A stretch of 64,000 nt of DNA from Pseudomonas sp. MPC6. Its GTDB lineage: Bacteria > Pseudomonadota > Gammaproteobacteria > Pseudomonadales > Pseudomonadaceae. Shown here in pieces: positions 21,659-31,193 of the stretch. The notes under the pieces were generated by a model. The model made no database searches. It worked only from the letters and a program-made list of their open reading frames with translations, and was not told the DNA's origin. The stretch spans positions 5,545,001 to 5,609,000 of the forward strand of contig NZ_CP034783.1 in the NCBI RefSeq assembly GCF_006094435.1, written 5' to 3'. Position 1 is the first letter of the stretch; each line of letters begins with the position of its first letter. Both the position numbers and the translations under genes were made by a program.

Positions 21659-23089
21659 TCAAAGACTCAGGCGTTTACGTAATTGCTGAACATAAAGGTG
21701 CCATTCATTGAGCACCTCTCGCTGAAACGATGTAGCGGTAGCGCTCAATTGGGCTGAGGCTTCGGCGAAAGTTTCCAGGGTATTGGGCGCCCCCCACTCG
21801 GGTGTCGTCAGACGCTTCTGACAGAATATTCGCCAGCGCTGTTGCTCTTCGGAACTCAGCGTATCGGGGAAGTTGCGTGCGCGATATCGAAACAATAATT
21901 CCGGCAAGCGTTCATCATCGAAAGGCCAGCGTGCTTGTGCCAAGTGTGCCGGGTCCGCCGCCCGGACTTGCTCACATAGACGCCGATCACGATCACCGAT
22001 AAAACCATCGTATAACTGTTGCTCGGGATCCTGGCTCGGCGTGAAATCCTCGTGGGTATAAACAGCCTGAACTTTGTCTCGCCAAACTGTTTGTGCGTCA
22101 GTTAGTCGCAGCGCGCGCTGCTGGTAGAGCGCCATGTCCAGTCCCAGCCGTTGCTGATCTTCGGGACGAAGCACCGACAGCGGCGCCACCACCGGACATT
22201 TATTGATGTGGATGAGCTTGAGCGGTACAGGCAATTCGCCGTCGGCCAGCTCATCGCGACGGGTATATAACCGCTGGCGCAAGGCTTCGGCACTCAGGTC
22301 AAGCAACCCCTGGGGATCGAGGTGCAAGTCACAGACAATCAAGGCGTTCTTGTTGCGCGGATGCCAGGCCAGGGGCAATACCACCCCGACATAGTTGCGC
22401 GCCGCCGAAAAACGACCGGAGATGTGCACCATCGGCTGCAACAGTCGAACCTGATCCATTACCTTTTGTTTGCTGCGCAATTGAAACAGCCAGTCATATA
22501 ACTTCGGCTGCTTTTCGCGAATCAGCCGCGCCAGGGCGATCGTGGCGCGAACATCCGACAGCGCTTCATGGGCGTGGCCATGATCGATACCGTTGGCGGC
22601 GCTCAGGCGTTCCAGCTTGAGCGTCACCCGCCCCTCGTCATCCGTCGGCCAGACGAGGCCATCGGGGCGCAAGGCGTAAGCCGCACGCACCACATCGATC
22701 AGGTCCCAGCGACTGTTGCCGCCTTGCCACTCACGCGCATACGGGTCGAAAAAATTGCGATACAAGCTGTAACGGGTCATCTCGTCGTCGAAACGCAGCG
22801 TGTTGTAGCCGGCCCCACAGGTGCCGGGCGCAGCCAGCTGGGCATGCACCCGGGTCATGAAATCGGCTTCGCTCAAGCCTTGCCCGGCCAGTTGGGTCGG
22901 CGTGATACCGGTGATCGCGCACGCCGCAGGATGAGGCAGGATGTCATCACTGGGCTGACAGTAAAGATTGACCGGCGCGTCTATTTCATTGAGCTCAAAG
23001 TCGGTGCGAATCCCCGCCACTTGCAGCGGACGGTCGCAACGGGGATTGATGCCAGTGGTTTCATAGTCGTACCAGAAGATGGAGGTCAC
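21659..23089 (-). CDS. sbcB: Exodeoxyribonuclease I
   Basis: A 476-aa 3'-5' single-strand DNA exonuclease used in mismatch repair and recombination. The DEDDh nuclease domain starts with WYDYETTG (catalytic D8 and E10) and contains GYNTLRFDDEMTRY and the HEALSDVRAT motif. The SH3-like and C-terminal helical regions typical of ExoI follow, including QLRSKQKVMDQV and RARNFPDTLSSEEQQRW. Length matches E. coli ExoI (475 aa). Confidence 0.96.
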   Translation of the reverse strand: MTSIFWYDYETTGINPRCDRPLQVAGIRTDFELNEIDAPVNLYCQPSDDILPHPAACAITGITPTQLAGQGLSEADFMTRVHAQLAAPGTCGAGYNTLRFDDEMTRYSLYRNFFDPYAREWQGGNSRWDLIDVVRAAYALRPDGLVWPTDDEGRVTLKLERLSAANGIDHGHAHEALSDVRATIALARLIREKQPKLYDWLFQLRSKQKVMDQVRLLQPMVHISGRFSAARNYVGVVLPLAWHPRNKNALIVCDLHLDPQGLLDLSAEALRQRLYTRRDELADGELPVPLKLIHINKCPVVAPLSVLRPEDQQRLGLDMALYQQRALRLTDAQTVWRDKVQAVYTHEDFTPSQDPEQQLYDGFIGDRDRRLCEQVRAADPAHLAQARWPFDDERLPELLFRYRARNFPDTLSSEEQQRWRIFCQKRLTTPEWGAPNTLETFAEASAQLSATATSFQREVLNEWHLYVQQLRKRLSL

Positions 23090-23274
23090 GGGCTATTCCT
23101 GAACTGAAGATCGGCGAAGTCTAGGCGTTCACATCCCGCCCCGGCCAGTCATCTTGCCATTCAATCATCTCGGCCGCTCAATCGTGCAATACATAGTTAT
23201 GTCGTTTCCCCCCGGGAGGCTGCTAGCATCCCATGGACAGAAACTCCCGATCAGGCCACATCATCAGGTTGCCC

Positions 23275-24000
23275 ATGCTCGAGACCACAGCACCGCCAAG
23301 GAACGCAACGCTGTCCCCGCCACTGGATACGCGGTACCAGATCGAAACGCCGGAAGGCATCGACTTGCCATTGCGCCCGGCCGGGTTGATGGTGCGTGCG
23401 CTGGCGTTCTCCATCGACCTTGGCCTGCGTGGGCTGATCCTTGGCCTGCTGTTGATTGTCCTGGCATTTCTCGGCAAGCTCGGCGCCGGCCTTGGCTCGA
23501 TCCTGCTGTTTGTGGTGAGCTGGTGGTACATGGTGCTGTTCGAGGTGCTCAATCAGGGCCGCTCGCCAGGCAAGCAGTGGATGGGCCTGCGGGTAGTCCA
23601 TGACGATGGCACGCCAGTCGGCTGGTCGGCTTCGCTGCTGCGTAACCTGCTGCGCTTTGTCGACATGTTGCCGTTTGGCTATTTCCTTGGGGCCATCAGC
23701 TGCCTGCAGCATCCCAACTTCAAGCGCCTCGGCGACCTGGCCGCCGGCACGCTGGTGATCTACCGCGAACAACCGCTCTCCCGCCCCCAGCTACCCGCCG
23801 CCGAGCCCCGGCGCCCGGCCTTTGCCCTGGCGCTGCCCGAGCAACGCGCCATCCTCGGGTTTGCCGAACGCCAGGGTGAGCTCTCCCAGGCGCGGGTCAC
23901 GGAACTGGCAGCCATTCTCGCGCAACCCTTGCAGCTTTCAGCGCCACAGGCGGTGGCCGAGCTCAACGCAATTGCCCGCGGCTTGCTGGGCCCCGCATGA
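23275..24000 (+). CDS. RDD-family membrane protein (MoxR operon gene 1)
   Basis: A 241-aa inner-membrane protein. The RDD domain occupies about residues 35-165: RPAGLMVRALAFSIDLGLRG (Arg and Asp of RDD), two or three membrane segments, and NPNFKRLGDLAAGTLVIYR-like closing Asp. The C-terminal 80 residues are soluble and helical. It starts a six-gene run in which each gene overlaps the next. The start is uncertain: ATG at 23275 (MLETTAPPRN) or ATG at 23233, which has GGGAGG 12 nt upstream. Function of RDD proteins is mostly unknown; some act as ion transporters. Confidence 0.85.
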   Translation: MLETTAPPRNATLSPPLDTRYQIETPEGIDLPLRPAGLMVRALAFSIDLGLRGLILGLLLIVLAFLGKLGAGLGSILLFVVSWWYMVLFEVLNQGRSPGKQWMGLRVVHDDGTPVGWSASLLRNLLRFVDMLPFGYFLGAISCLQHPNFKRLGDLAAGTLVIYREQPLSRPQLPAAEPRRPAFALALPEQRAILGFAERQGELSQARVTELAAILAQPLQLSAPQAVAELNAIARGLLGPA

Positions 24001-24974
24001 AGCAAAGTCTTTTCGAGAGTCGCCACAAGGCCGAATGGGAGCAGTTTTCCCTGCTGCTGGAAAGGCTGGAACGAAAACAGCCTGCCTCGCGTGTCGCACA
24101 TTTCCCAAGTGACTATCGTCGTCTCTGCCATCACCTGGCCCTGGCCCGGGAGCGCGGTTACAGCAGTTTCCTGATCGACTCATTGCAGCAACAGGTCCTG
24201 CGCGGCCATCAACAGCTTTATCGGCATCGCAGCCGACTGGGTGCCAAGGCGCTGGGTTTCATCCTCGCGGACTTCCCCCGACTGGTGCGTGAGCAGTGGC
24301 GCTTCGTGCTCGCCGCCGGCCTGATGTTTTTTGCCAGCCTGATCGGTATCGCCCTGCTGGTGTATCTGTTTCCGGACCTGGTCTACAACCTGATCCCCGC
24401 CGAGCAGGTCAGCCAGATGCAGAGCATGTATGACCCCGACGCCGGTCACCTGGGGCGCTCGGCGGAACGGGCGGCCAGTGAAGACTGGGTCATGTTCGGC
24501 TACTACATCATGCACAACATCGGTATTGCCTTTCAGACCTTCGCCAGCGGCCTGCTGTTTGGCCTGGGCAGCGCGTTTTTCCTGTTCTACAACGGCTTGA
24601 TGATTGGCGCGGTGGCCGGACACCTGACGCAAATCGGCTATGGCCAGACCTTCTGGTCATTCGTGATCGGCCACGGTGCCTTCGAACTCAGCGCCATCGC
24701 CCTGGCGGGTGCCGCGGGCCTGCAACTGGGCTGGGCATTGATCGCACCGGGGCGCTTGCGCCGCGCCGAAGCCTTGCGCCTGGCGGCGCGCAACAGTGTT
24801 TTGCTGATGTGTGGGGTGATGATGTTTCTGCTGATGGCGGCGTTTATCGAAGCCTATTGGTCATCGATGACCGGGGTCGCGCCTTTGCGCAAATTCCTGG
24901 TCGGTGCCGTGCTCTGGGTACTGGTGGCGATGTACCTGCTGTTGGCCGGACGGACTCGCCATGCGCCTGAGTGA
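23997..24974 (+). CDS. Stage II sporulation protein M-like (SpoIIM/DUF95) membrane protein (MoxR operon gene 2)
   Basis: A 325-aa protein. The soluble N-terminal helical part (1-95) is followed by about five or six membrane helices that form the SpoIIM domain, with GYYIMHNIGIAFQTFASGLLFG and FVIGHGAFELSAIALAGAAG as family signatures. SpoIIM is needed for peptidoglycan remodelling in spore formers, but homologues are common in non-sporulating bacteria beside RDD and MoxR genes. ATGA overlap with the RDD gene; the next gene starts 14 nt before its stop. Confidence 0.9.
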   Translation: MKQSLFESRHKAEWEQFSLLLERLERKQPASRVAHFPSDYRRLCHHLALARERGYSSFLIDSLQQQVLRGHQQLYRHRSRLGAKALGFILADFPRLVREQWRFVLAAGLMFFASLIGIALLVYLFPDLVYNLIPAEQVSQMQSMYDPDAGHLGRSAERAASEDWVMFGYYIMHNIGIAFQTFASGLLFGLGSAFFLFYNGLMIGAVAGHLTQIGYGQTFWSFVIGHGAFELSAIALAGAAGLQLGWALIAPGRLRRAEALRLAARNSVLLMCGVMMFLLMAAFIEAYWSSMTGVAPLRKFLVGAVLWVLVAMYLLLAGRTRHAPE

Positions 24975-26478
24975 CGCCAGTGTGGTGTTTCGCCCGCGTC
25001 CCGGCTGGGAAGCCATGGACCTGGGCGTTCTGCTGAGTCAGCGCCACCGCCGCCTGCTGATGACCAGCTGGGCCATCGTGACCTTGCCGGTCTTCGCCCT
25101 GCTCAGCCTGCTGCTATGGGATTCGCCCTCCCTTGCCGTGTTTATTTTCTGGTGGCTGAAACCCGCGTTCGAACGCCTGCCGCTGTTCATTCTGTCCAAA
25201 GCCATGTTCGGCGAAACACCGACTTTGAAACAGGCGTTGCGCCAATGGCCGCGCTTGCTCAAGCCGCAACTGCTGGCGAGCCTGACCTGGCGACGCCTGA
25301 GCCTGAGCCGCAGTTTCCTGATGCCGGTCATGCAACTCGAAGGCCTCGAGGGTGAAGCGCGGGAGCAGCGTTTGCAGGTGCTGTTGCAGCGTAACGCCGG
25401 CGCCGCGAAGTGGCTGACCATCATCGGCGTGCACCTGGAAGGTGCCCTGTGGATTGGGCTGATGGTGCTGTTCTACCTGTTGTTGCCGCAACAGGTCGAA
25501 CTCGACTGGAGCTGGCAGACATTGATCAGCACGGCCACACAGGACTGGCGCTGGCTGGAACACCTGACCAACTTCTTCTACGCACTGGTGCTGGTGGTCT
25601 GGGAACCGGTCTACGTGGCCTGCGGTTTCAGCCTTTACCTGAACCGGCGCACGGTGCTGGAGGCCTGGGATATCGAACTGGCCTTCCGCCGCCTGCGTCA
25701 ACGCCTGGGCAGCGGCGCCGTCACCCTGATACTGGCGGCGCTGCTGCTGGTGCCATCGGCGCACCCCGCTTGGGCCGCCGAGCCGCTCATTTCACCCGAC
25801 AGCCCGCGTCTACAGGAGCAGCCGCTGACCAGCCAGGCGTCCCGGGACAGCATCAAGACGATCCTCGACCAGCCGCCGTTCAAGAACAAGGAAACGCTCA
25901 CGCGCTATCGTTTTGGCGAAGACACCCCGACCGCCCCTCCGAACAGTGACCGCACACCCGACTGGCTGACAGCACTGCTCAACCTGTCGACCTCGCTGAT
26001 CGAAGCGGTGCTGTGGGGGACAGTGGTCGGCGCCATCGGTTTTTTGCTCTGGCGTTACCGGGACTGGTTGCAGGCCTTCGTCAGTCGTCGCCCGGTGCGG
26101 CCGCCTAAAGTCGCGCGACCATTGCCCCGGCAGGCGTTCGGCCTGGACCTCGGCCGCGAAACCCTGCCCGCCGACATCGCCGCCAGCGCCGAACACCTAT
26201 GGCAGACCGACCCGCGCGAAGCCCTCGGCTTGCTCTATCGCGCCCTGCTCAGCCACTTGCTGCATGACTTCGACATGGCACTGAAGCCCGCCGACACCGA
26301 AGGCCAGGTGCTGGAGCGCATCGAACGACTGCAACGCCCTGAGTTGCTGGCCTTCAGCAAGAACCTGACCGGGCACTGGCAAAACATCGCCTACGGGCAT
26401 CGCCTGCCCCCGGCCTCCGTGCAACAACAGCTCTGTGACGGCTGGCGTGCCCTGTTCGGCCCGGGAGCCGCCCGTTGA
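24961..26478 (+). CDS. DUF4129 membrane protein (MoxR operon gene 3)
   Basis: A 505-aa protein with several N-terminal membrane segments (about residues 35-60, 165-185, 205-230, 255-275). A periplasmic-looking region of about 275-345 follows a WAAEPL signal-like boundary. Then come another membrane helix (about 350-370) and a cytosolic DUF4129 domain (about 395-500, EALGLLYRALLSHLLHDFD). DUF4129 is usually the C-terminal part of TgpA transglutaminases; here no transglutaminase domain is present. Overlaps both neighbours. Confidence 0.85.
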   Translation: MRLSDASVVFRPRPGWEAMDLGVLLSQRHRRLLMTSWAIVTLPVFALLSLLLWDSPSLAVFIFWWLKPAFERLPLFILSKAMFGETPTLKQALRQWPRLLKPQLLASLTWRRLSLSRSFLMPVMQLEGLEGEAREQRLQVLLQRNAGAAKWLTIIGVHLEGALWIGLMVLFYLLLPQQVELDWSWQTLISTATQDWRWLEHLTNFFYALVLVVWEPVYVACGFSLYLNRRTVLEAWDIELAFRRLRQRLGSGAVTLILAALLLVPSAHPAWAAEPLISPDSPRLQEQPLTSQASRDSIKTILDQPPFKNKETLTRYRFGEDTPTAPPNSDRTPDWLTALLNLSTSLIEAVLWGTVVGAIGFLLWRYRDWLQAFVSRRPVRPPKVARPLPRQAFGLDLGRETLPADIAASAEHLWQTDPREALGLLYRALLSHLLHDFDMALKPADTEGQVLERIERLQRPELLAFSKNLTGHWQNIAYGHRLPPASVQQQLCDGWRALFGPGAAR

Positions 26479-27638
26479 ATCGACGCTCCGGGATTGCAAT
26501 CGGCGCCTGCCTCGCCGTGCTACTGGGCGCGCTGAGTCTTTACCTGTACCTGCAGGCGACGCCCTATCAGGAGGTGATCGATCACGGTCCCTCGCCCGAG
26601 GCCCTGGCCAATCCTTATCTCGCCGCCGAGCATTTCCTGCGCAAACAGGGCCTGACCGTCAGCCATGCCTACAGCCTCGACATCCTGCCCTCTATCGAAC
26701 CGCGCCAGCACAGCCTGTTGTTGCTCGGTGACCGGGCCAACATGACCCCGCGCCAGATCGATCAAGTGATGAACTGGACCCGGGCCGGCGGGCGCCTGTT
26801 GTTCGTTGCCCAGTCGCTGTGGGATGAAAAACTCGGCCAGAGCAATGACCTGCTGCTCGACCGGGTCCAGTTGCATCAGTTGCTGAGCAAAAACCTCAAG
26901 GGCCCGCCACCCGACAGCAGGACCGATCCCTACCCCAAGTTGACCAAGCTGTACCTTGAAGACGAAGACGCGCCGGCTTACGCCAACTTCGACACCGCCT
27001 TCCATCTCGAAGACCCGAAAAACCTCGCCCAGGCCTGGGCCAACAGCGCCAAGGCCACCCACATGATGCAGCTCAATCACGGGCTCGGTTCGATCATCGT
27101 GGTCACCGACGCCGACCTGTGGAAAACCCCGGCCATCGACCAGTACGACAACGCGTGGCTGCTCTGGTACCTGACCGCGGATACCCAGGTGACCCTGCTG
27201 TTCAACACCGATCACGACAACCTGCTGACCTTGCTGCTGCGCTATTTCCCCCAGGCGCTGGTAACGCTGATTGCCCTGATCGGTGTCTGGTTCTGGCACG
27301 TCGGGGTGCGGCATGGTCCGGTGCTGGAACCGGCGCCGCGAGCCCGTCGGCAACTCCAGGAACATCTGCGCGCCAGTGCCGATTTTCTGTTCCGGCGCAA
27401 GCGTCAGGACAGCCTGCTGCACGCCTTGCAACAAGACATCCTGCGTCGCGTGCGGCGGCGTCATCCCGGCTTTGAACAACTCGGCGTCGCCGAACAATGG
27501 CAGGTGCTCGCACGCCTGACCGGCCAATCCACACGCGCTATCAGCCAGGTCATGAGCCCGCGACCGAAGCAACGGCTTTCCAGCGTTGAGTTCAGCCGTC
27601 AGGTCGCCTACCTGCAAACCTTGAGGAACGCCTTATGA
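26475..27638 (+). CDS. DUF4350 membrane protein (MoxR operon gene 4)
   Basis: A 387-aa protein with an N-terminal membrane anchor (about 8-27), a periplasmic DUF4350 domain (about 35-215, YLAAEHFLRKQGL, LLLGDRANMTPRQIDQVMNW), a second membrane helix (about 255-275) and a cytosolic helical C-terminus. The start is TTG overlapping the upstream stop (TTGA), which implies translational coupling and perhaps a lower yield. The DUF4350 fold resembles glutamine-amidotransferase-like domains. No function is established. Confidence 0.85.
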   Translation: MNRRSGIAIGACLAVLLGALSLYLYLQATPYQEVIDHGPSPEALANPYLAAEHFLRKQGLTVSHAYSLDILPSIEPRQHSLLLLGDRANMTPRQIDQVMNWTRAGGRLLFVAQSLWDEKLGQSNDLLLDRVQLHQLLSKNLKGPPPDSRTDPYPKLTKLYLEDEDAPAYANFDTAFHLEDPKNLAQAWANSAKATHMMQLNHGLGSIIVVTDADLWKTPAIDQYDNAWLLWYLTADTQVTLLFNTDHDNLLTLLLRYFPQALVTLIALIGVWFWHVGVRHGPVLEPAPRARRQLQEHLRASADFLFRRKRQDSLLHALQQDILRRVRRRHPGFEQLGVAEQWQVLARLTGQSTRAISQVMSPRPKQRLSSVEFSRQVAYLQTLRNAL

Positions 27639-28636
27639 GTGAACAGATCGAGCCCGACGCCCCGAGCCACGCCGACCAGCAACGCCAGCGTGCCAGTCAG
27701 TTGGCCAGGGCGTTGCGTAGCGAATTGCAGAAAGCTGTCTTCGGCCAGGACGAGGTCATCGACGATGTGCTCACGGCCCTGATCGCCGGTGGCCACGTGC
27801 TGCTCGAAGGTGTGCCGGGGCTGGGCAAGACCTTGCTGGTACGGGCGCTGGCGCGCTGCTTCGGTGGCGAGTTCGCGCGCATCCAGTTCACCCCGGACCT
27901 GATGCCCAGCGATGTCACCGGGCACGCGGTGTACGACCTGCAGACCGAGCAGTTCAAACTGCGCAAGGGGCCGTTGTTCACCAACCTGTTGCTCGCCGAC
28001 GAAATCAACCGCGCCCCGGCAAAAACCCAGGCGGCGCTGCTCGAAGCCATGCAGGAACGGCAAGTGACCCTCGAAGGCCGCGCCCTGCCCATCGTGCAAC
28101 CGTTCATGGTGCTGGCCACGCAAAACCCCATCGAACAGGAAGGCACTTACCCGCTGCCGGAAGCCGAACTGGATCGCTTCATGCTCAAGGTCCGCATGGA
28201 TTACCCCGACGGCGACCAGGAGCTGGACATGGTCCGCCAGGTCTGTCGCTCGACCCGGGCCGACATGCTCGACGTGCAACCGTTGCGCACGGTGTTGCAG
28301 GCCAAGGACGTGCTGGCCTTGCAACGCATCGCCAGCGACCTGCCGCTGGACAATCAGGTCCTCGACTACGCCGTACGCCTGGCGCGCACCACCCGCAGCT
28401 GGCCCGGACTGACCCTCGGTGCCGGGCCCCGGGCGTCCATCGCATTGGTGCGTTGCGCCCGGGCGCGCGCGCTGTTGCGCGGTGGCGAGTTCGTGATTCC
28501 GGATGACATCAAGGGGTGTGCCCTGGCGGTGCTGCGTCATCGCGTACGCCTCGCGCCGGAGCTGGACATCGAAGGGCTCGAGGTCGATGACGTGCTGCGC
28601 CAGCTGCTCGATCAAGTGCCGGCACCGCGGTTGTGA
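27635..28636 (+). CDS. MoxR-family AAA+ ATPase (MoxR operon gene 5)
   Basis: A 333-aa cytosolic AAA+ ATPase. Walker A is GVPGLGKT at residues 59-66, Walker B is LLLADEINRAPAKTQAALLEAMQE near 124, sensor 1 is VLATQNPIEQEGTYPLPEAELDRF, and a lid domain follows. MoxR ATPases act as chaperones for assembly or metal loading of complexes, usually with a VWA-domain partner; the DUF58 protein encoded immediately downstream (GTGA overlap) is the likely partner. Confidence 0.95.
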   Translation: MSEQIEPDAPSHADQQRQRASQLARALRSELQKAVFGQDEVIDDVLTALIAGGHVLLEGVPGLGKTLLVRALARCFGGEFARIQFTPDLMPSDVTGHAVYDLQTEQFKLRKGPLFTNLLLADEINRAPAKTQAALLEAMQERQVTLEGRALPIVQPFMVLATQNPIEQEGTYPLPEAELDRFMLKVRMDYPDGDQELDMVRQVCRSTRADMLDVQPLRTVLQAKDVLALQRIASDLPLDNQVLDYAVRLARTTRSWPGLTLGAGPRASIALVRCARARALLRGGEFVIPDDIKGCALAVLRHRVRLAPELDIEGLEVDDVLRQLLDQVPAPRL

Positions 28637-29964
28637 AACCCTCGCGCCTGCTGTTGATCTGGCTCGCGATCCTGCTGGTCATCGGCATCGTCCTGGGTAC
28701 GTTGCGGGCGCTGGACACCGTGATTCCAGCAAGTCTGCCGTCGATCCACTGGGGATTGCTCCTGGCACTCCTGGCCTTGGCGATACTCGATGCCATTCGC
28801 CTCAAGCGCCTGCCCTCGCCGCGCATCCAGCGACACATGCCCGGCAGCCTGGCGCTCGGCCGTTGGGGCGACGTGCGACTGGAGGTCGAGCATGACTTTG
28901 CCCAGCCACTGGACATTCGGCTCTTCGATCACGTACCCCACGGCCTGAGTTTCGAAAACCTGCCCCTGTCGGTCGAGCTTCAACCCGGCCTGCGCAGCCA
29001 GATCGACTATCGCCTGCGCCCGCTCAAGCGCGGCCACTTCAACTTCGAACGCTGCGAAATCAGCCTGCCGAGCCCATTGGGCCTGTGGTCCGACAATCGG
29101 CTGCTGAACGTGACCGACGCTACCCGCGTCTACCCCGACTTCGCCCGCCTCTACGGCGGCCAGTTGCTGGCGGTGGACAACTGGCTCAGTCAACTCGGCG
29201 TACGCCAGCGCCAACGACGCGGCCTGGGCCTGGAATTTCATCAGCTACGGGAATTTCGCGAAGGCGACAGCCTGCGCCAGATCGACTGGAAAGCCACCGC
29301 CCGCCAGCGCACACCGATTGCGCGGGAGTATCAGGACGAGCGTGACCAGCAGATCATGTTCATGCTCGATTGCGGCCGGCGCATGCGCAGTCAGGACGAT
29401 GAACTGTCGCACTTCGACCATGCACTCAATGCCTGCCTGCTGCTCAGTTACGTCGCCCTGCGCCAGGGTGATGCCGTGGGCCTTTGCACCTTTGCCCATG
29501 ATCAGCCGCGCTACCTCGCCCCGGTCAAGGGCGCCGGCCAGCTCAACCGGTTGCTCAACCAGGTCTACGACCTCGACAGCGGCCAACGCAGTGCCGACTA
29601 CCAGGGCGCTGCAACCGAGCTGTTGGCTCGGCAGAAACGCCGGGCACTGGTGGTCGTGGTCACCAACCTGCGGGACGAAGACGACGAAGAACTGCTCACC
29701 GCCGTCAAACGCCTGGGCAAGTCACATCGGGTGTTGGTCGCCAGTCTGCGCGAAGACGTGCTCGACCGCTTGCGTCAGACGCCGGTGCAGACCCTTGCCG
29801 ACGCGTTGACCTATTGCGGCACCGTGGATTTTCTCAATGCCCGGACCGAACTTCATGAGCGATTGAACGCTCATGGGGTGCCGGTGGTGGATACGACCGC
29901 TGTCGAGTTGGGTGCCGCGCTGGTGACGCGCTACCTGGAATGGAAAAAGGCCGGGGTGTTTTAG
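28633..29964 (+). CDS. DUF58 protein, VWA-like MoxR partner (MoxR operon gene 6)
   Basis: A 443-aa protein with two N-terminal membrane helices (about 5-28 and 33-52), a beta-rich region, and the DUF58 signature FHQLREFREGDSLRQIDWKATARQ. A VWA-like fold follows. Its MIDAS position reads DCGRR instead of DxSxS, so metal binding is probably lost. The start is GTG overlapping the MoxR stop. It ends the operon; the PilZ gene is convergent. Confidence 0.92.
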   Translation: MKPSRLLLIWLAILLVIGIVLGTLRALDTVIPASLPSIHWGLLLALLALAILDAIRLKRLPSPRIQRHMPGSLALGRWGDVRLEVEHDFAQPLDIRLFDHVPHGLSFENLPLSVELQPGLRSQIDYRLRPLKRGHFNFERCEISLPSPLGLWSDNRLLNVTDATRVYPDFARLYGGQLLAVDNWLSQLGVRQRQRRGLGLEFHQLREFREGDSLRQIDWKATARQRTPIAREYQDERDQQIMFMLDCGRRMRSQDDELSHFDHALNACLLLSYVALRQGDAVGLCTFAHDQPRYLAPVKGAGQLNRLLNQVYDLDSGQRSADYQGAATELLARQKRRALVVVVTNLRDEDDEELLTAVKRLGKSHRVLVASLREDVLDRLRQTPVQTLADALTYCGTVDFLNARTELHERLNAHGVPVVDTTAVELGAALVTRYLEWKKAGVF

Positions 29965-30039
29965 TGGCTGTGGTGCGCAGAACCCGCGTACAGCCTTTAA
30001 ATATCAGTTGCTTGATCAGACGCCTGGGCGCTGCAGACT

Positions 30040-30399
30040 TCAGGCCGAGGCCGGCAACGGCTGAAAACTGAAGTACTGCTTCAACGCTTCAATCAGTTGC
30101 CCATACTCCGGCGGGGCCTGTTGCAGGCAGAACCCGGCGTCGTAATGGTGGGGGGTGCTGTCTTCATGGCACCACAGGCAGCAGGCATTGAGGTCGATCA
30201 CCTGATGGCAGCCACCGGCCATGGGAATTTTCAGGCGCAAAGCGAAGTCAGCACCGATCATCATCGGCAACTGGCTGATGAGCATCAGCCCGTCTTCGGA
30301 GACGTTACCCAGAAAGCCAATGGGTTTGTCGGTAACGCTGTTGAACACTCGAAGAAAATACGGCAGTTGATGCCGCTCGATACGGCGGTCGGTGAACAT
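30040..30399 (-). CDS. PilZ-domain protein
   Basis: A 119-aa single-domain protein with both c-di-GMP-binding motifs: R5-x3-R9 (DRRIERHQLPYFLRV) and N32-x-S34-x2-G37 (GNVSEDG). It is therefore expected to bind c-di-GMP. The start MFTDRRIERH at 30399 puts the RxxxR motif at the N-terminus as usual. It is convergent with the MoxR operon, a neighbourhood I recall from PAO1. The target process is unknown. Confidence 0.88.
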   Translation of the reverse strand: MFTDRRIERHQLPYFLRVFNSVTDKPIGFLGNVSEDGLMLISQLPMMIGADFALRLKIPMAGGCHQVIDLNACCLWCHEDSTPHHYDAGFCLQQAPPEYGQLIEALKQYFSFQPLPASA

Positions 30400-30628
30400 G
30401 CTGAATTCGCTATGCAAGGCCCTTGAGCAGAGCCGCACCAATGCTTCGGAACGGGCCTTCCATTATAAAGGCGCGCTCTCCCTGATCCTGGTGCGACAGT
30501 CCTTGCACCGCTGGCACTGACGCCTGCCGATCACAGGTGTTTCCCCGGTTTGGCAAGGTACCGAAACCGATCTATACGACTATAGCTCACCCCCGCCGCT
30601 GATCCAGTCTTCAATCGGGCTGCTACCA

Positions 30629-31003
30629 TCAGAACCGGCTCGGGCGAACGACCTCGGCACTGCGCAGCGGATAATGGCCAAGCGACTGCAAGGTTTCCAA
30701 CCGGGCGCTCGCGCGAAAGGCATATTCACTCTGCGGGTACGAGGCGATGATGAACTGATAGGTTTGAGCAGCATCAACGAACAGTTTCTGCCGTTCAAGA
30801 CACAAACCGCGCATCATCGACACTTCCGGCCACACATAAGGCCGCGCCCTGCTTGCGCGTTCGACTTTGGACAGTTCGAGCATCACCTGCTCGCAATTGC
30901 CGCGGTCATAGGCGCTGTAGGCGTTATTCAAATGGTGGTTCATCGACCAACGGGTGCAGCCCGTGACACTGAGTACAAGGGCTGCCATGAGCACGAATCG
31001 CAT
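30629..31003 (-). CDS. Small TPR-like lipoprotein
   Basis: A 124-aa protein with a lipoprotein signal peptide: MRFVLMAALVLSVTGC, lipobox VTGC with lipidated Cys16. The mature part has helix-turn-helix repeats that look like tetratricopeptide repeats (NAYSAYDRGNCEQVMLELSKV, QTYQFIIASYPQSEYAFRASARL). AGGAG precedes the ATG. It lies upstream of the PilZ gene in the same direction, 229 bp away. Role unknown; envelope scaffolding is a guess. Confidence 0.82.
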   Translation of the reverse strand: MRFVLMAALVLSVTGCTRWSMNHHLNNAYSAYDRGNCEQVMLELSKVERASRARPYVWPEVSMMRGLCLERQKLFVDAAQTYQFIIASYPQSEYAFRASARLETLQSLGHYPLRSAEVVRPSRF

Positions 31004-31193
31004 GAGGGTTCTCCTGTCTTGAGCCCTGTATCGACCCGTCGTCGGAAATCTTCAGGCTGCCCGTAACTAAAAGTATTCGTTTAAAGAAACAATCGATTAA
31101 CAAAGTTCTTCAAAAAAAGTAGTGCACATGAACAATGACTACACCTCCAGAGCATAGTAGCCTCACTCAGCGCTTGAACTCAGGAGTCTTTGC

